Below are positions 20,974 through 30,169 of a DNA stretch of 64,000 bases, piece after piece. Position 1 is the first letter of the stretch, and every line of letters starts with the position of its first letter. Under the pieces are notes generated by a model. It worked only from the letters and a program-made list of their open reading frames with translations, had not been told where the DNA came from and made no database searches. The position numbers and the translations under genes are program-made. Origin of the DNA: Comamonadaceae bacterium ALPHA2B (GTDB taxonomy: Bacteria; Pseudomonadota; Gammaproteobacteria; Burkholderiales; Burkholderiaceae_C); the NCBI GenBank assembly GCA_005503065.1, contig SCOE01000002.1:62001-126000 (forward strand). Reading direction: 5' to 3'.

Positions 20974-22170
20974 TCAGGCCGCCAGCCGGATCGCCGCCGC
21001 ATTGGCGGCCGCACGTGCGCTGGCGTCGAGCGCCAGCAGGTCCGCCAGCGATCCGGGATTGGAAGGCGCCACCGCCTCCAAAGTTTCCATGTTCACGGCG
21101 TGGATGCGATCGAAACGCAGGCGTCGGTCGAGGAAGGCCGCGACCGCGACCTCGTTGGCCGCATTGAGGACGGCGGTGGTTCCTGGTGGCGCGCGCAGTG
21201 TCTGCCAGGCGAGTTGGAGACCAGGAAAGCGCCCGGCATCCGGTACCTCGAAGGTCAGCGCGCCCAGCGTGCGGAAATCGAGACGCGCCGTGCCGCTTTC
21301 GACCCGCGCAGGCCAGGCCAGGCCACAGGCGATGGGCACCCGCATGTCCGGCGTGCCCAATTGCGCCAGCACGGAGCCGTCGACGAACTGCACCATCGAG
21401 TGGATCACGCTCTGCGGATGGATGACGACCTCGATCTGGTCCGGCGACACGCCGAACAGGTGGCGAGCCTCGATCACCTCAAGGGCCTTGTTCATCATGG
21501 TCGCCGAGTCCACCGAGATCTTGCGGCCCATGACCCAGTTGGGATGGGCGCAAGCCTGCTCGGGCGTGACGGCCGCGAGCGTGTGGGCCTCGCGCTGGCG
21601 GAACGGGCCGCCCGATGCGGTCAGGACGATCTTGTCGATGCGCTGGGGCCAGACCGCCGGGTCTTCCGGCAGGCACTGGAAGATCGCGGAATGCTCGCTG
21701 TCGATGGGCAGCAAGGTGGCGCCCCCACGGTGGACGGCGTCCATGAACAGTTCGCCGCCCACCACCAGCGCCTCCTTGTTGGCCAGCAAGAGGCGCTTGC
21801 CGGCGCGTGCCGCGGCGAGGCACGGCGCCAGGCCGGCCGCGCCGACGATGGCAGCCATGACGATGTCGACGTCCTCGTCGGATGCTATTGTTTCAATAGC
21901 ATCAGTCGCAGTGATGACGCGGGTTTCAAGCCCATTTTGCTTGAGCTTTTCGGCCAGCAGCGCAGCATGGGGCTCACTCGCCATGGCCGCGAACCGCGGC
22001 TTGAAGTGAGCGCATTGCGCGAGCAGCTCGTCCACCTTGGTCGCAGCCGAGAGCGCGAAGACCTCGAAACGCTCCGGGTGCCGGGCGATCACGTCGAGCG
22101 TGCTGACGCCGACCGAGCCGGTCGAGCCCAGCACGGTGACGCGTTGGCGGGGAACCGAGAGATTCTTCAC
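20974..22170 (-). CDS. dxr: 1-deoxy-D-xylulose-5-phosphate reductoisomerase
   Basis: Dxr rearranges and reduces DXP to 2-C-methyl-D-erythritol 4-phosphate in the MEP isoprenoid pathway and is the fosmidomycin target. The 398-residue protein has the NADPH motif [31 protein letters not shown] with the metal and substrate region, [10 protein letters not shown] and the C-terminal domain; length equals E. coli Dxr (398). The start is GTG at 22170, overlapping the cdsA stop by 4 bases (GTGA). A near-perfect copy of the hairpin repeat (21884-21946 with tail) lies in the N-terminal domain and is read as AIETIA at residues 91-96, with the tail encoding the preceding 16 residues. Confidence 0.97.
   Translation of the reverse strand: MKNLSVPRQRVTVLGSTGSVGVSTLDVIARHPERFEVFALSAATKVDELLAQCAHFKPRFAAMASEPHAALLAEKLKQNGLETRVITATDAIETIASDEDVDIVMAAIVGAAGLAPCLAAARAGKRLLLANKEALVVGGELFMDAVHRGGATLLPIDSEHSAIFQCLPEDPAVWPQRIDKIVLTASGGPFRQREAHTLAAVTPEQACAHPNWVMGRKISVDSATMMNKALEVIEARHLFGVSPDQIEVVIHPQSVIHSMVQFVDGSVLAQLGTPDMRVPIACGLAWPARVESGTARLDFRTLGALTFEVPDAGRFPGLQLAWQTLRAPPGTTAVLNAANEVAVAAFLDRRLRFDRIHAVNMETLEAVAPSNPGSLADLLALDASARAAANAAAIRLAA
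21884..21946. repeat. 17-nt hairpin repeat with tail, copy 6 (inside dxr)
   Basis: GCTAT-N7-ATAGC, with the stem extended to 10 bp (21881-21890 with 21894-21903) and a 3-base loop. The tail to the right ends AAGCCCATTTTGCTTGAGC, matching tails of copies in nnr and downstream of serB. Codons on the gene strand are GCT ATT GAA ACA ATA GC. Confidence 0.8.
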
Positions 22171-23015
22171 AGGGAGGCGAGCATCATCGCGAGCGGCAGC
22201 GTCGGCAACAGGGCATCCACCCGGTCGAGCACGCCGCCGTGGCCCGGCAGGAGTTGGCTGCTGTCCTTGGCGCCCGCGCTGCGCTTGATGAGCGACTCGA
22301 CCAGGTCACCCACGACGCTCATCGCGGCGAGGAACAGCGCGCCCAGCACGAGCAGCCACCACCCTTGCCCAGCCAGGTGCGAGTAGAGGCTCGGCACCAG
22401 CGCCCCTGCCGCGCGATCGGCCCAGACCCAGGCGAAGGCCAGGACGAGCACACCGATCATGCCGCCCCAGACACCCTCCCAACTCTTGCCGGGACTGATC
22501 GCAGGCGCCAGCTTGTTGCGCGTGAACTTCAGGCCGAAGGCACGCCCCGCGAAATAGGCGAACACGTCGGCCACCCAGACGAGCACGAGGATCGACAGCA
22601 GGAAGTTGACCCCAATCATGCGGGCCTGCACGACGGCCAGCCACGCCACCCAGAGTGCCAGCAACCCGCCGACGAGCCGCAGCGGCTTGGGAATGCGCGG
22701 CCAGCCCGGCACGGCCACCTTGAGCAAGGCGCCACCGACCAGCACCCACGCCGCGCCGGCGACGATCCACAGCCCGGTGAGCCGCACCTCGAGCAACCCC
22801 AGAACCCAGGACAGGACGCACAGCGCCAAGGCCTCGAAGCCGATGAACAGCGCCATGCGCGGGCCATAGCCATTGAGCCGGCCCCACTCCCAGCCGGCAG
22901 CCGCGATCATCGCCAGCATGATGCAGGCGAAGGGAACGTGGGAACCGGGGTAGAACAGTGCGGGCAGCAGGATCGCCAGCAGGACGAGCGCGGTGATGAT
23001 GCGTTGCTTGAGCAT
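22167..23015 (-). CDS. cdsA: Phosphatidate cytidylyltransferase
   Basis: CdsA makes CDP-diacylglycerol from phosphatidate and CTP, the entry to phospholipid synthesis, in the inner membrane. The 282-residue protein has about seven hydrophobic segments and the family signature near its C-terminus: [20 protein letters not shown], followed by [11 protein letters not shown]. Length matches E. coli CdsA (285). It is 8 bases after uppS and overlaps the dxr start by 4 bases. Confidence 0.96.
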   Translation of the reverse strand: MLKQRIITALVLLAILLPALFYPGSHVPFACIMLAMIAAAGWEWGRLNGYGPRMALFIGFEALALCVLSWVLGLLEVRLTGLWIVAGAAWVLVGGALLKVAVPGWPRIPKPLRLVGGLLALWVAWLAVVQARMIGVNFLLSILVLVWVADVFAYFAGRAFGLKFTRNKLAPAISPGKSWEGVWGGMIGVLVLAFAWVWADRAAGALVPSLYSHLAGQGWWLLVLGALFLAAMSVVGDLVESLIKRSAGAKDSSQLLPGHGGVLDRVDALLPTLPLAMMLASL

Positions 23016-23023
23016 GCGCGCCG

Positions 23024-23767
23024 TCAGGCTGTCTGCTGCTGGGGGACCGACGGCGCGGCAGCCTCGCCGATCTGGGCCGAGGTCTGGCCAAAGCGCCGCT
23101 CGCGGCGGCCAAAAGCGGCAATCGCCTCGTCCAGCGCGGCCTCGTCGAAGTCGGGCCAGAGGCGGTCGCTGAAGAACAATTCAGCGTACGCGCTCTGCCA
23201 GAGGAGGAAATTGGACAGCCGCTGCTCCCCGCCGGTGCGGATGAACAGGTCCGGGTCCGGCACGTGGGCGAGCGCCATCGCGCGATCGAGGTTGAGCTCG
23301 GTCGGCGGCAGCCCCTGTTCGGCCAGCCTGGCGGCGGCCTGCGCGATGTCCCAGCGTCCGCCATAGTTGAAGCAGACGTTGAGCACCAGCCGGCCGTTGT
23401 GCGCCGTGGCAGCCTCTGCCTGCAAAAGGCCGCTGCGGATGCGCTCCGACAACCCTTGGCGTTCACCGACGAAATGCAGCCGCACGCCGTCGGCCTGCAG
23501 CCGGGGCACCTCGCGCCCCAGCGCCACGACGAGAAGTTCCATCAGGCCCGACACCTCGTCCTGGGGACGGTTCCAGTTCTCGGACGAGAAGGCGAACACG
23601 GTGAGCACCGCCACGCCGCGGTCGGCGCAGGCCTTGACGCAACGGCGCAGCGACTCGACGCCCTGCTTGTGCCCCGCCACGCGGGGCAGGAAACGCCGGG
23701 TGGCCCAGCGGCCATTGCCATCCATCACGATGGCGATGTGATGCGGAACGGTGCGCGAGGCACTCAT
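23024..23767 (-). CDS. uppS: Undecaprenyl pyrophosphate synthase (isoprenyl transferase)
   Basis: UppS adds eight isopentenyl units in cis to farnesyl-PP, giving the C55 carrier for peptidoglycan and O-antigen synthesis. The 247-residue protein has HHIAIVMDGNGRWA with the catalytic Asp near residue 18, the FSSENWNRP segment and DLFIRTGGEQRLSNFLLWQS, all diagnostic of cis-prenyltransferases. I take the ATG at 23767 (MSASRTVPHH); an in-frame TTG exists 15 bases upstream. No clear Shine-Dalgarno is seen. The C-terminal 25 residues are Ala- and Gln-rich and non-conserved. Confidence 0.95.
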   Translation of the reverse strand: MSASRTVPHHIAIVMDGNGRWATRRFLPRVAGHKQGVESLRRCVKACADRGVAVLTVFAFSSENWNRPQDEVSGLMELLVVALGREVPRLQADGVRLHFVGERQGLSERIRSGLLQAEAATAHNGRLVLNVCFNYGGRWDIAQAAARLAEQGLPPTELNLDRAMALAHVPDPDLFIRTGGEQRLSNFLLWQSAYAELFFSDRLWPDFDEAALDEAIAAFGRRERRFGQTSAQIGEAAAPSVPQQQTA

Positions 23768-23828
23768 TGAAGGTCGGCGCAAGCGATGACCACGGGCGCC
23801 GCCGAGCGGCGCAGGGCCGCCCCAAGCC

Positions 23829-23885
23829 GCGAGCGCCCCCCCGGGGGGCAGCGACCCACGCGGAGCGGGCGGAGCGTGGGGGCCA
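23829..23885. repeat. GC-rich double-palindrome element between frr and uppS
   Basis: C7G6 at 23836-23848 forms one small palindrome and CCCACGC (23855-23861) pairs with GCGTGGG (23874-23880) as a second. It lies in the 121-base gap between frr and uppS, the longest gap in this part of the run. From general familiarity, similar GC blocks follow genes in related genomes; only one copy is in this window. Confidence 0.5.
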
Positions 23886-23888
23886 GGG

Positions 23889-24449
23889 TCATACCGCCAT
23901 GATCTCCGCCTCTTTGGCGGTGACCAGCTTGTCGATCTCGGCGATGTAGCGGTCGGTGACCTTCTGGATGTCGGCCTCGGCGCGCTTCTGGTCGTCCTCG
24001 GAGGCCTGCTTGTCCTTGACCAGCTTCTTCACGGCCTCGTTGGCATCGCGGCGCAGGTTGCGCGTGGCGATCTTGGCGCTCTCGCCCTCGTTGCGCGCCA
24101 GCTTGGTCATCTCCTTGCGGCGCTCCTCGCTCATCGGCGGCATCGGCACGCGGATGAGGTCGCCCATGCTGGCGGGATTCAGGCCCAGGTCGCTCTCGCG
24201 GATGGCCTTCTCGATCTTGGCGCCCATGCCCTTTTCCCAGGGCTGGACGCTGATCGTGCGCGCATCGATCAGCGCGACGTTCGCGACCTGCGACAACGGC
24301 ACCTGCGAGCCGTAGTACTCCACGTGCACCGCATCGAGCAGCGCCGGGTTGGCACGGCCGGTGCGGATCTTCGACAGGTTGTTCTGGAAGGCCGCGATCG
24401 ACTGTTTCATCTTCGCTTCGGCCTGATTGCGGATATCTGCAATGGTCAT
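23889..24449 (-). CDS. frr: Ribosome recycling factor
   Basis: RRF works with EF-G to split post-termination ribosomes. The 186-residue protein (E. coli 185) begins [20 protein letters not shown] and has [20 protein letters not shown], the loop of the beta domain, then [14 protein letters not shown] of the three-helix domain. The ATG at 24449 has GGAGA 8 bases upstream and overlaps the pyrH stop by one base (TGATG). The pyrH-frr-uppS order is standard. Confidence 0.97.
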   Translation of the reverse strand: MTIADIRNQAEAKMKQSIAAFQNNLSKIRTGRANPALLDAVHVEYYGSQVPLSQVANVALIDARTISVQPWEKGMGAKIEKAIRESDLGLNPASMGDLIRVPMPPMSEERRKEMTKLARNEGESAKIATRNLRRDANEAVKKLVKDKQASEDDQKRAEADIQKVTDRYIAEIDKLVTAKEAEIMAV

Positions 24450-25183
24450 CAGTGAGTCTCCTGGGCATGCACCAGCGTGCCCTCGTCCTCGCCCATCACG
24501 ACGCGCTTGAGGGCGCCGTTCTTGAAGATCGAGAACACCTTGATCGGCAGGTTCTGGTCGCGGCACAGCGCGAAGGCGGTCGCATCCATGATGCCGAGAT
24601 TCTGGGCGATGGCCTCGTCGAAGGTGAGCTTCGAATAGCGCGTGGCCGACGGGTCCTTCTTGGGGTCGGCGCTGTAGACGCCGTCGACCTTGGTGGCCTT
24701 GAGCACCAGCTCGGCGCCGATCTCGGCGCCGCGCAGCGCGGCCGCCGTGTCGGTGGTGAAGAAGGGGTTGCCGGTGCCGGCCGCGAAGACCACCACCTTG
24801 CCCTCCTCGAGGTACTGCAGCGCCTTGGGCCGCACATAGGGCTCGACCACCTGCTCGATCGCGATGGCCGACATGACGCGCGCCGTGAGGCCCTGCTTGT
24901 TCATGGCATCGGCCAGCGCCAGCGAGTTCATCACCGTGGCCAGCATGCCCATGTAGTCGGCGGTGGCGCGGTCCATGCCGACGGAACCGCCCGCGACGCC
25001 ACGGAAGATGTTGCCGCCGCCGATGACGACGGCCACCTCGACGCCGAGGTTCACCACTTCGGCCACTTCCTCCACCATGCGCACGATCGTCGCGCGGTTG
25101 ATGCCGAAGGCATCGTCTCCCATCAGCGCCTCGCCCGACAGCTTCAACAAGATTCGCTTGTGGGCTGGGCGGGCGTCGGGCAT
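24449..25183 (-). CDS. pyrH: Uridylate kinase
   Basis: PyrH phosphorylates UMP to UDP and is hexameric and allosteric in bacteria. The 244-residue protein (E. coli 241) has [12 protein letters not shown] at the start, [13 protein letters not shown] for phosphate binding, [22 protein letters not shown] and [15 protein letters not shown]. The ATG at 25183 is preceded by AGAGGA about 9 bases upstream. The frame stays open far into tsf (to 26137), but that extension overlaps the tsf gene in another frame and is not coding. Confidence 0.97.
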   Translation of the reverse strand: MPDARPAHKRILLKLSGEALMGDDAFGINRATIVRMVEEVAEVVNLGVEVAVVIGGGNIFRGVAGGSVGMDRATADYMGMLATVMNSLALADAMNKQGLTARVMSAIAIEQVVEPYVRPKALQYLEEGKVVVFAAGTGNPFFTTDTAAALRGAEIGAELVLKATKVDGVYSADPKKDPSATRYSKLTFDEAIAQNLGIMDATAFALCRDQNLPIKVFSIFKNGALKRVVMGEDEGTLVHAQETH

Positions 25184-25278
25184 GGGCAAGATCCTCTGGA
25201 GGTTGGCGGTGGGAGTGTAAGTCGTGGAGAAGTCAGGACGGAGCGGCGCCACGACGGCGCACGCCCCGGCGGGCGGGA

Positions 25279-26202
25279 TCAGGCGGCAGCCTTGGCAGCG
25301 GCGACCTGGGCCGCCACTTCGGCCGCGAAATCGTCGACCTTCTTCTCGATGCCTTCGCCGACCACGAAGAGCGTGAAGCCCTTGATGGTGGTGCCCTTCT
25401 CCTTGAGCATCTGCTCGACGGTCTGCTTGTCGTTCTTCACGAACGCCTGGTTGTGCAGCGAGACTTCCTTGAGGAACTTCTGCACGCCGCCTTCGATGCG
25501 CTTGGCGACGATGTCGGCCGGCTGCGGCTGCTTGCCGGCGGCTTCGGCGGCCTTGCGGTCTTCCTCGGCCTTGCCGGCGGCGACCGAACGTTCCTTCTCG
25601 ATCAGCTCGGCGGGCACGTCGGCGGACGTCAGTGCGACCGGCTTCATGGCGGCGACGTGCATCGCCACGTCCTTGGCGGCCGTGTCGTCGCCTTCGAACT
25701 CCACCACCACGCCGATGCGCGTGCCGTGCAGGTAGGACGCGAGCTTGGCATCGGACGCAAAGCGCTTGAAGCGGCGGAAGCTCATGTTCTCGCCGATCTT
25801 GCCGATCAGGCCCTTGCGCACGTCTTCCAGCGTGGGGCCGAAGCTGTCCTGGGTATAGGGCAGCGCGCCCAGCGCGGCCAGGTCGGCCGGGTTGTGCTTG
25901 GCGACCAGTTCGGCCGCGGCCTGGGCCATGGCGATGAACGAGTCGTTCTTGCTCACGAAGTCGGTCTCGCTGTTGACTTCGACCATGGCGCCGGTCTTGC
26001 CGTCGAGGTAGGCAGCGACCACGCCTTCGGCCGTGACGCGCGCGGCCGCCTTGCCGGCCTTGTTGCCGAGCTTGACGCGCAGGATCTCCTCGGCCTTTTC
26101 CATGTTGCCGTCGGCCTCGGTCAGGGCCTTCTTGCATTCCATCATCGGCGCGTCGGTCTTGGCGCGCAGTTCGGCGACCATGCTTGCGGTGATTGCAGCC
26201 AT
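25279..26202 (-). CDS. tsf: Elongation factor Ts
   Basis: EF-Ts exchanges GDP for GTP on EF-Tu. The 307-residue protein has the N-terminal UBA-like domain with [20 protein letters not shown], the TDFVSKND core motif that contacts EF-Tu near residue 83, and two subdomains including HVAAMKP. Length is slightly above E. coli (283). It follows rpsB after an intrinsic hairpin (26242-26263). Confidence 0.97.
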   Translation of the reverse strand: MAAITASMVAELRAKTDAPMMECKKALTEADGNMEKAEEILRVKLGNKAGKAAARVTAEGVVAAYLDGKTGAMVEVNSETDFVSKNDSFIAMAQAAAELVAKHNPADLAALGALPYTQDSFGPTLEDVRKGLIGKIGENMSFRRFKRFASDAKLASYLHGTRIGVVVEFEGDDTAAKDVAMHVAAMKPVALTSADVPAELIEKERSVAAGKAEEDRKAAEAAGKQPQPADIVAKRIEGGVQKFLKEVSLHNQAFVKNDKQTVEQMLKEKGTTIKGFTLFVVGEGIEKKVDDFAAEVAAQVAAAKAAA

Positions 26203-26241
26203 TTGATTACTCCGTCTGTTCTTCAGAATTCAAGTTAAAAA

Positions 26242-26263
26242 AAAGGGGCAACGAAGCCCCTTT
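26242..26263 (-). terminator. Hairpin between rpsB and tsf (attenuating terminator)
   Basis: An 8-bp perfect stem (AAAGGGGC / GCCCCTTT) with a 6-base loop is followed on the minus strand by an unbroken T run. It stands 22 bases after the rpsB stop and before tsf. As tsf and the following genes have no strong promoter visible here, partial termination that lowers tsf relative to rpsB is likely. Confidence 0.8.
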
Positions 26264-26285
26264 CTCAGGCTCGCGCAGCGTGCGC

Positions 26286-27041
26286 TCAGGCGGACGCGCC
26301 CTCTTCGACTTCGACGAATTCGTCGCTGCCTTCGGCGGCCACGGCCTTGACCACATCCGCCGCCGCGTTGTTGCGGCCTTCGATGACGGCGTCAGCCATG
26401 CCGCGGGCATACAGCGCCACGGCCTTGGACGAGTCGTCGTTGCCGGGGATCACGTAGTCGATGCCTTCGGGCGAATGGTTGGAGTCGACCACGCCGATCA
26501 GCGGAATGCCCAGCTTCTTGGCTTCGGCCACGGCGATCTTGTGGAAGCCCACGTCGATCACGAAGATGGCGTCGGGCAGTGCGGCCATGTCCTGGATGCC
26601 GCCGATGTCCTTCTCGAGCTTCTCGATCTCGCGGGTGAAGGTCAGCTGCTCCTTCTTCGACAGGCCGTCGAGGCCGGCTTCCTGCTGCGCCTTCATGTCC
26701 TTCAGGCGCTTGATGGAGGTCTTGACCGTCTTGAAGTTGGTCAGCATGCCGCCCAGCCAGCGGGTGTCGACATACGGCATGCCGGCGCGGCGGGCCTCGT
26801 CGGCGACGAGTTCGCGGGCCTGGCGCTTGGTGCCCACGAACAGGATGGTGCCGCGGTTGGCGGTCAGCTGCTTGGCGTACTTCTGCGCCTCCTGGAACAT
26901 CGGCAGCGATTTTTCCAGGTTGATGATGTGGATCTTGTTGCGGCTGCCGAAAATGAACGGCGCCATCTTGGGGTTCCAGAAGCGGGTTTGGTGGCCAAAG
27001 TGGACACCGGCTTCCAGCATTTCACGCATGGTGGTGGACAT
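26286..27041 (-). CDS. rpsB: 30S ribosomal protein S2
   Basis: S2 binds late at the 30S head-body junction and helps recruit S1. The 251-residue protein (E. coli 241) begins [20 protein letters not shown] and has [46 protein letters not shown] and a C-terminal acidic tail. The ATG at 27041 has GGAG 8 bases upstream. It is the first gene of the long minus-strand run and is divergent from an amidase. The leader back to the likely promoter is about 175 bases. Confidence 0.97.
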   Translation of the reverse strand: MSTTMREMLEAGVHFGHQTRFWNPKMAPFIFGSRNKIHIINLEKSLPMFQEAQKYAKQLTANRGTILFVGTKRQARELVADEARRAGMPYVDTRWLGGMLTNFKTVKTSIKRLKDMKAQQEAGLDGLSKKEQLTFTREIEKLEKDIGGIQDMAALPDAIFVIDVGFHKIAVAEAKKLGIPLIGVVDSNHSPEGIDYVIPGNDDSSKAVALYARGMADAVIEGRNNAAADVVKAVAAEGSDEFVEVEEGASA

Positions 27042-27180
27042 TGAATTGCTCCAAAGGTTGGGTCTTGAATCCAGCCCGCTTCCGGGGCATTGCCTGGGCT
27101 GCGTACGCACTGGGCGTGCTGCAGGCCGGCCATGCACCGGACACCTTGAAAGGGCTGGTTCGCGGATGCATCCCGCCGCC

Positions 27181-27204
27181 GGTCCTTCACTCGAAGAAAG
27201 GACC
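27181..27204 (-). promoter_or_regulatory. Hairpin at the 5' end of the rpsB leader
   Basis: GGTCCTT (27181-27187) pairs with AAGGACC (27198-27204); inside it CTTC and GAAG can also pair. It lies about 10 bases after the start expected from the -10 at 27222-27227, so it would be the first structure in the rpsB mRNA. It could protect the 5' end or take part in S2 autoregulation; neither is shown. Confidence 0.4.
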
Positions 27205-27221
27205 GAAAGCGGAACCCGAAG

Positions 27222-27227
27222 AGTATA
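27222..27227 (-). promoter_or_regulatory. Candidate -10 box of the rpsB operon
   Basis: TATACT on the minus strand, about 180 bases upstream of rpsB. No good -35 is seen at 16-18 bases. The gap 27042-27334 between the divergent rpsB and amidase genes holds this box, the leader hairpin and no ORF that I can support. Confidence 0.4.
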
Positions 27228-27334
27228 GCATGCGGGGCCGATTTCAGCCGGGTGGATTCACCTCCGGTTGCATGCGCGGGCGGCAAGGAGGCCGCCGGCA
27301 TCCCCGTGGTCCCGTCCTTCCGCCCGCACTTCCC

Positions 27335-28678
27335 ATGACCGAACCCGCCGCACTCCCCGATCTCGTCGCCACCCGCGAAGCCCTGCAGGCCGGCCGTACC
27401 GACGCCCGCACCGAACTGGAGCGCGCCATCGCGGCGGCCCAGGCGGCCGCCAGCACCCACAGCTTCCTGCGCACCGACTTCGAAGGCGCCCGCATCGCCG
27501 CATCGGCCGCGCGCCCCGAGCAGCCGCTGGCCGGCCTGGCGGTGTCGGTCAAGGACCTGTTCGATATCGCCGGGCAGCCCACGCCGGCCGGCTCGGTGGT
27601 GCTGGCCCACTCGCCGGCGGCCGCCACCCACGCCCCTGCCGTCGCGCGCCTGCTGGCAGCCGGCGGCGCGCTGATCGGCCGCACCAACATGACCGAATTC
27701 GCCTTCTCCGGCGTCGGCGTGAACCCCCACCACGGGACGCCGGCGAACGTGGCCGATGCCCGGACCCCGCGTGTGCCGGGCGGTTCGTCGTCGGGCGCCG
27801 CGATCTCGGTGGCGACCGGCGCGGCCTTCGTCGGCCTGGGCTCGGACACCGGCGGCTCGATCCGCATCCCCGCTGCCCTGAACGGCATCGTCGGCTTCAA
27901 GAACACCGCGCGCCTGGTGCCCACGGCCGGCGCCGTGCCGCTGTCGACCACGCTCGACACCGCCTGCGCGATGACGCGCTCGGTGCGCGACGCCATCGTC
28001 GCTCACGAAATCCTGGCGGACCGCCGCGTCACGCCCGACGCCACCCCGCTCGCACAGCGCCGTCTCGCCGTGGTGAAGGACCTCTTCCTCGACGGCCTTG
28101 ACGCCACGGTCGCCGCCGCCTTCGAGCGCACGCTGCGCCGGCTGCGCGCGACTGGCGCAGCGATCGACGAGATCGCCCTCCCCCCGCTGGCCGACCTGCC
28201 GGCGATCAACGCCACGGGCGGCTTCTCGGCGGCCGAGGCCTACGCCTGGCACCGCCTGCTCCTGGAACGCAGCGCGGCCGGCTACGACCCGCGCGTGGCG
28301 CAGCGGATCCTCAAGGGCGCGGCGATGAAGGCCTACGAGTACATCGACCTGGTCCACGCGCGCGCCGCGTGGATCGCCCGCATGGCGTCGGCGCTGGCGC
28401 CCTACGACGCGATCCTCTCGCCCACCGTGCCCATCGTCGCGCCGCCCCTGGCCGACGTCGCGCCGGGCGAGCCGCGCGATGCCGAGTTCTTCCGGGTCAA
28501 CGCGCTGCTGCTGCGCAACCCCTCGGTCGTCAACATGCTCGACGGCTGTGCGATCTCGATCCCCTGCCATGCGCCGGGCGAACTGCCGGTGGGCCTGATG
28601 CTGTGGCACGGTGCGCTGCACGACGACACCGTGCTCGCCATCGCGGCCCAGGCCGAAGAGGTGCTACGAATTCGATAG
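27335..28678 (+). CDS. Amidase, amidase-signature family
   Basis: A 447-residue amide hydrolase of the Ser-cisSer-Lys family. The triad is visible: Lys in AVSVKDLFDIAG (near 71), cis-Ser in GGSSSGAAIS (near 150) and the nucleophile Ser in GLGSDTGGSIRIPAALNGIV (near 171). The substrate is not readable; the family includes GatA, aryl-amidases and allophanate hydrolases. The true start is the ATG at 27335 (MTEPAALPDLV), not the long upstream extension that crosses the rpsB leader. The last codons (CTA CGA ATT CGA TAG) lie inside a copy of the 17-nt hairpin repeat, so the stop codon is repeat-derived and the ancestral C-terminus was probably a little different. Confidence 0.92.
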   Translation: MTEPAALPDLVATREALQAGRTDARTELERAIAAAQAAASTHSFLRTDFEGARIAASAARPEQPLAGLAVSVKDLFDIAGQPTPAGSVVLAHSPAAATHAPAVARLLAAGGALIGRTNMTEFAFSGVGVNPHHGTPANVADARTPRVPGGSSSGAAISVATGAAFVGLGSDTGGSIRIPAALNGIVGFKNTARLVPTAGAVPLSTTLDTACAMTRSVRDAIVAHEILADRRVTPDATPLAQRRLAVVKDLFLDGLDATVAAAFERTLRRLRATGAAIDEIALPPLADLPAINATGGFSAAEAYAWHRLLLERSAAGYDPRVAQRILKGAAMKAYEYIDLVHARAAWIARMASALAPYDAILSPTVPIVAPPLADVAPGEPRDAEFFRVNALLLRNPSVVNMLDGCAISIPCHAPGELPVGLMLWHGALHDDTVLAIAAQAEEVLRIR

Positions 28679-28728
28679 CTGCCTGCGCAGGCGCGGCGTG
28701 GCCTGGAGCCCGATTCGCTTCGAATTTC
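28663..28728. repeat. 17-nt hairpin repeat with tail, copy 7 (supplies amidase stop)
   Basis: GCTAC-N7-ATAGC at 28663-28679, then a tail containing CTGCGCAGGCGCGGCG and ending AGCCCGATTCGCTTCGAAT. The TAG at 28676-28678 ends the amidase gene. Confidence 0.8.
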
Positions 28729-28912
28729 CGTGATTGCGCGAGGCGCGCTGTCCCGCGCGCCGGACACGACGCCCGACCGCCGCAACGCCGAGGTGGCGCC
28801 CATGCAACGCCGCGCGCGCCGAAGGTGTAAGCGACAGGGCGGCCATCGGCGCCTCGTCTATCCTCGGGCGTCCGGCGCGCCGCTGACGCGCCCTGCTGCA
28901 CTCTCTCGTTCC

Positions 28913-30169
28913 ATGAAAATCGCCATCGTGGGCGCCGGCATCATCGGCGTGACCACTGCCTGGGAGCTGGCCTGCGACGGCCACGAGGTCCACGTCTTCG
29001 ATCGCCGCGGCGCCGCCGCCGAGGAATCCAGTTTCGCCAATGCCGGCGTGGTCGCTCCGGGCTACGTGACCCCCTGGGCCGCACCGGGCATGCGCATGAA
29101 GGTGCTGCGCTCGCTGCTCTCCTCGCACGGCGCCATCAAGCTGCGCTGGCCCCTCAGGGCGCGCGACATCGGCTGGATGCGCCAATGGCAGCGCGCCTGC
29201 CAGCTCGAGACCTACCTGGCCAACCGCGCCCGCATGCAGCGCCTGGCCTTCTACAGCCGCACGCGCCTGCACGAGATCGTCCAGGCGCGCGAGCTGAGCT
29301 ATGAGCGCAGCGACGGCTACCTCGTGCTGCTGCGCGGCAAGCGCGAGAAGAAGCTCGTGCAGCCGGGCCTCGACGTGCTGCGCGAGGCCGGCACGGTGTT
29401 CCGCGAGGTCGACGCCGACGAGGCGCGCCGCATCGAGCCGGCCCTGTCGACCGACAGCAAACTGGTGGGCGCCATCCACCTGCCCGAGGACGAGGTGGGC
29501 AACTGCCGCCAGTTCGCGATGCTGCTCAAGCGCGAGGCGGAGGACTTCGGCGTGCAGTTCTTCTTCAACTGCGACATCGCACCACTGTCGCGCGCGGCGC
29601 CACGCTCGCTGCAACTGGCGGCCGGCTCCGAGGCCGTGCCCTACGACGCCGTCGTGGTGTGCGCCGGCGTGGGCTCGGCCGGGCTGCTCGGGCCGCTGGG
29701 CGTCCGCATCCCGATCGCGCCGGTGTACGGCCACTCCATCAGCGCCGCCATCCGCGAACCGCTCAATGCGCCGCGCAGCGCCGTGATGGACGAGCGCTAC
29801 AAGGTCGCGATCAGCCGGCTGGGCCTGCGCGTGCGCGTGGCCGGCAGCGCCGAACTGGGCGGCGACCCCGCCACCCTGCACCCGGCCGCGCTGCAGACGC
29901 TCTACAAGGTGCTGCACGACTGGTTCCCCGGCGCCGCGCAGCTCGGTTCGGGCGTGCAGCAGTGGAAGGGCGCGCGTCCCATGCTGCCCGACGGCCCGCC
30001 CGTCATCGGCCCCAGCGGCGTACCCGGCGTTTGGCTCAACCTCGGCCATGGCTCCAGCGGCTGGGCGCTGTCCTGCGGCAGCGCGCGCGTGCTGGCCGAC
30101 ATGGTGGGCGGCCGGGCGTCGGAGATCGACCTCGACGGGCTGGGGCTGGAACGGCTGCTGCACGCCTGA
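28913..30169 (+). CDS. DadA-like FAD-dependent D-amino acid dehydrogenase
   Basis: A 418-residue flavoprotein of the DAO/DadA family, which oxidises D-amino acids to oxo-acids and passes electrons to the respiratory chain. The FAD-binding Rossmann motif is at the start (MKIAIVGAGIIGVTTAWEL), followed by EESSFANAGVVAPGYVTPWA, the DadA-type segment, VVVCAGVGS and the C-terminal GVWLNLGHGSSGWALSCGSA. Length is close to E. coli DadA (432). No alanine racemase gene is next to it, so D-alanine use is only a possibility. The ATG at 28913 is the first consistent with the motif. The stop codon TGA is also the first three bases of an inverted-repeat element. Confidence 0.9.
   Translation: MKIAIVGAGIIGVTTAWELACDGHEVHVFDRRGAAAEESSFANAGVVAPGYVTPWAAPGMRMKVLRSLLSSHGAIKLRWPLRARDIGWMRQWQRACQLETYLANRARMQRLAFYSRTRLHEIVQARELSYERSDGYLVLLRGKREKKLVQPGLDVLREAGTVFREVDADEARRIEPALSTDSKLVGAIHLPEDEVGNCRQFAMLLKREAEDFGVQFFFNCDIAPLSRAAPRSLQLAAGSEAVPYDAVVVCAGVGSAGLLGPLGVRIPIAPVYGHSISAAIREPLNAPRSAVMDERYKVAISRLGLRVRVAGSAELGGDPATLHPAALQTLYKVLHDWFPGAAQLGSGVQQWKGARPMLPDGPPVIGPSGVPGVWLNLGHGSSGWALSCGSARVLADMVGGRASEIDLDGLGLERLLHA

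Noticed and set aside
24449-26137. A 562-codon N-terminal extension of pyrH
   Set aside because: It overlaps tsf in another frame; pyrH has a good start with a ribosome binding site at 25183.
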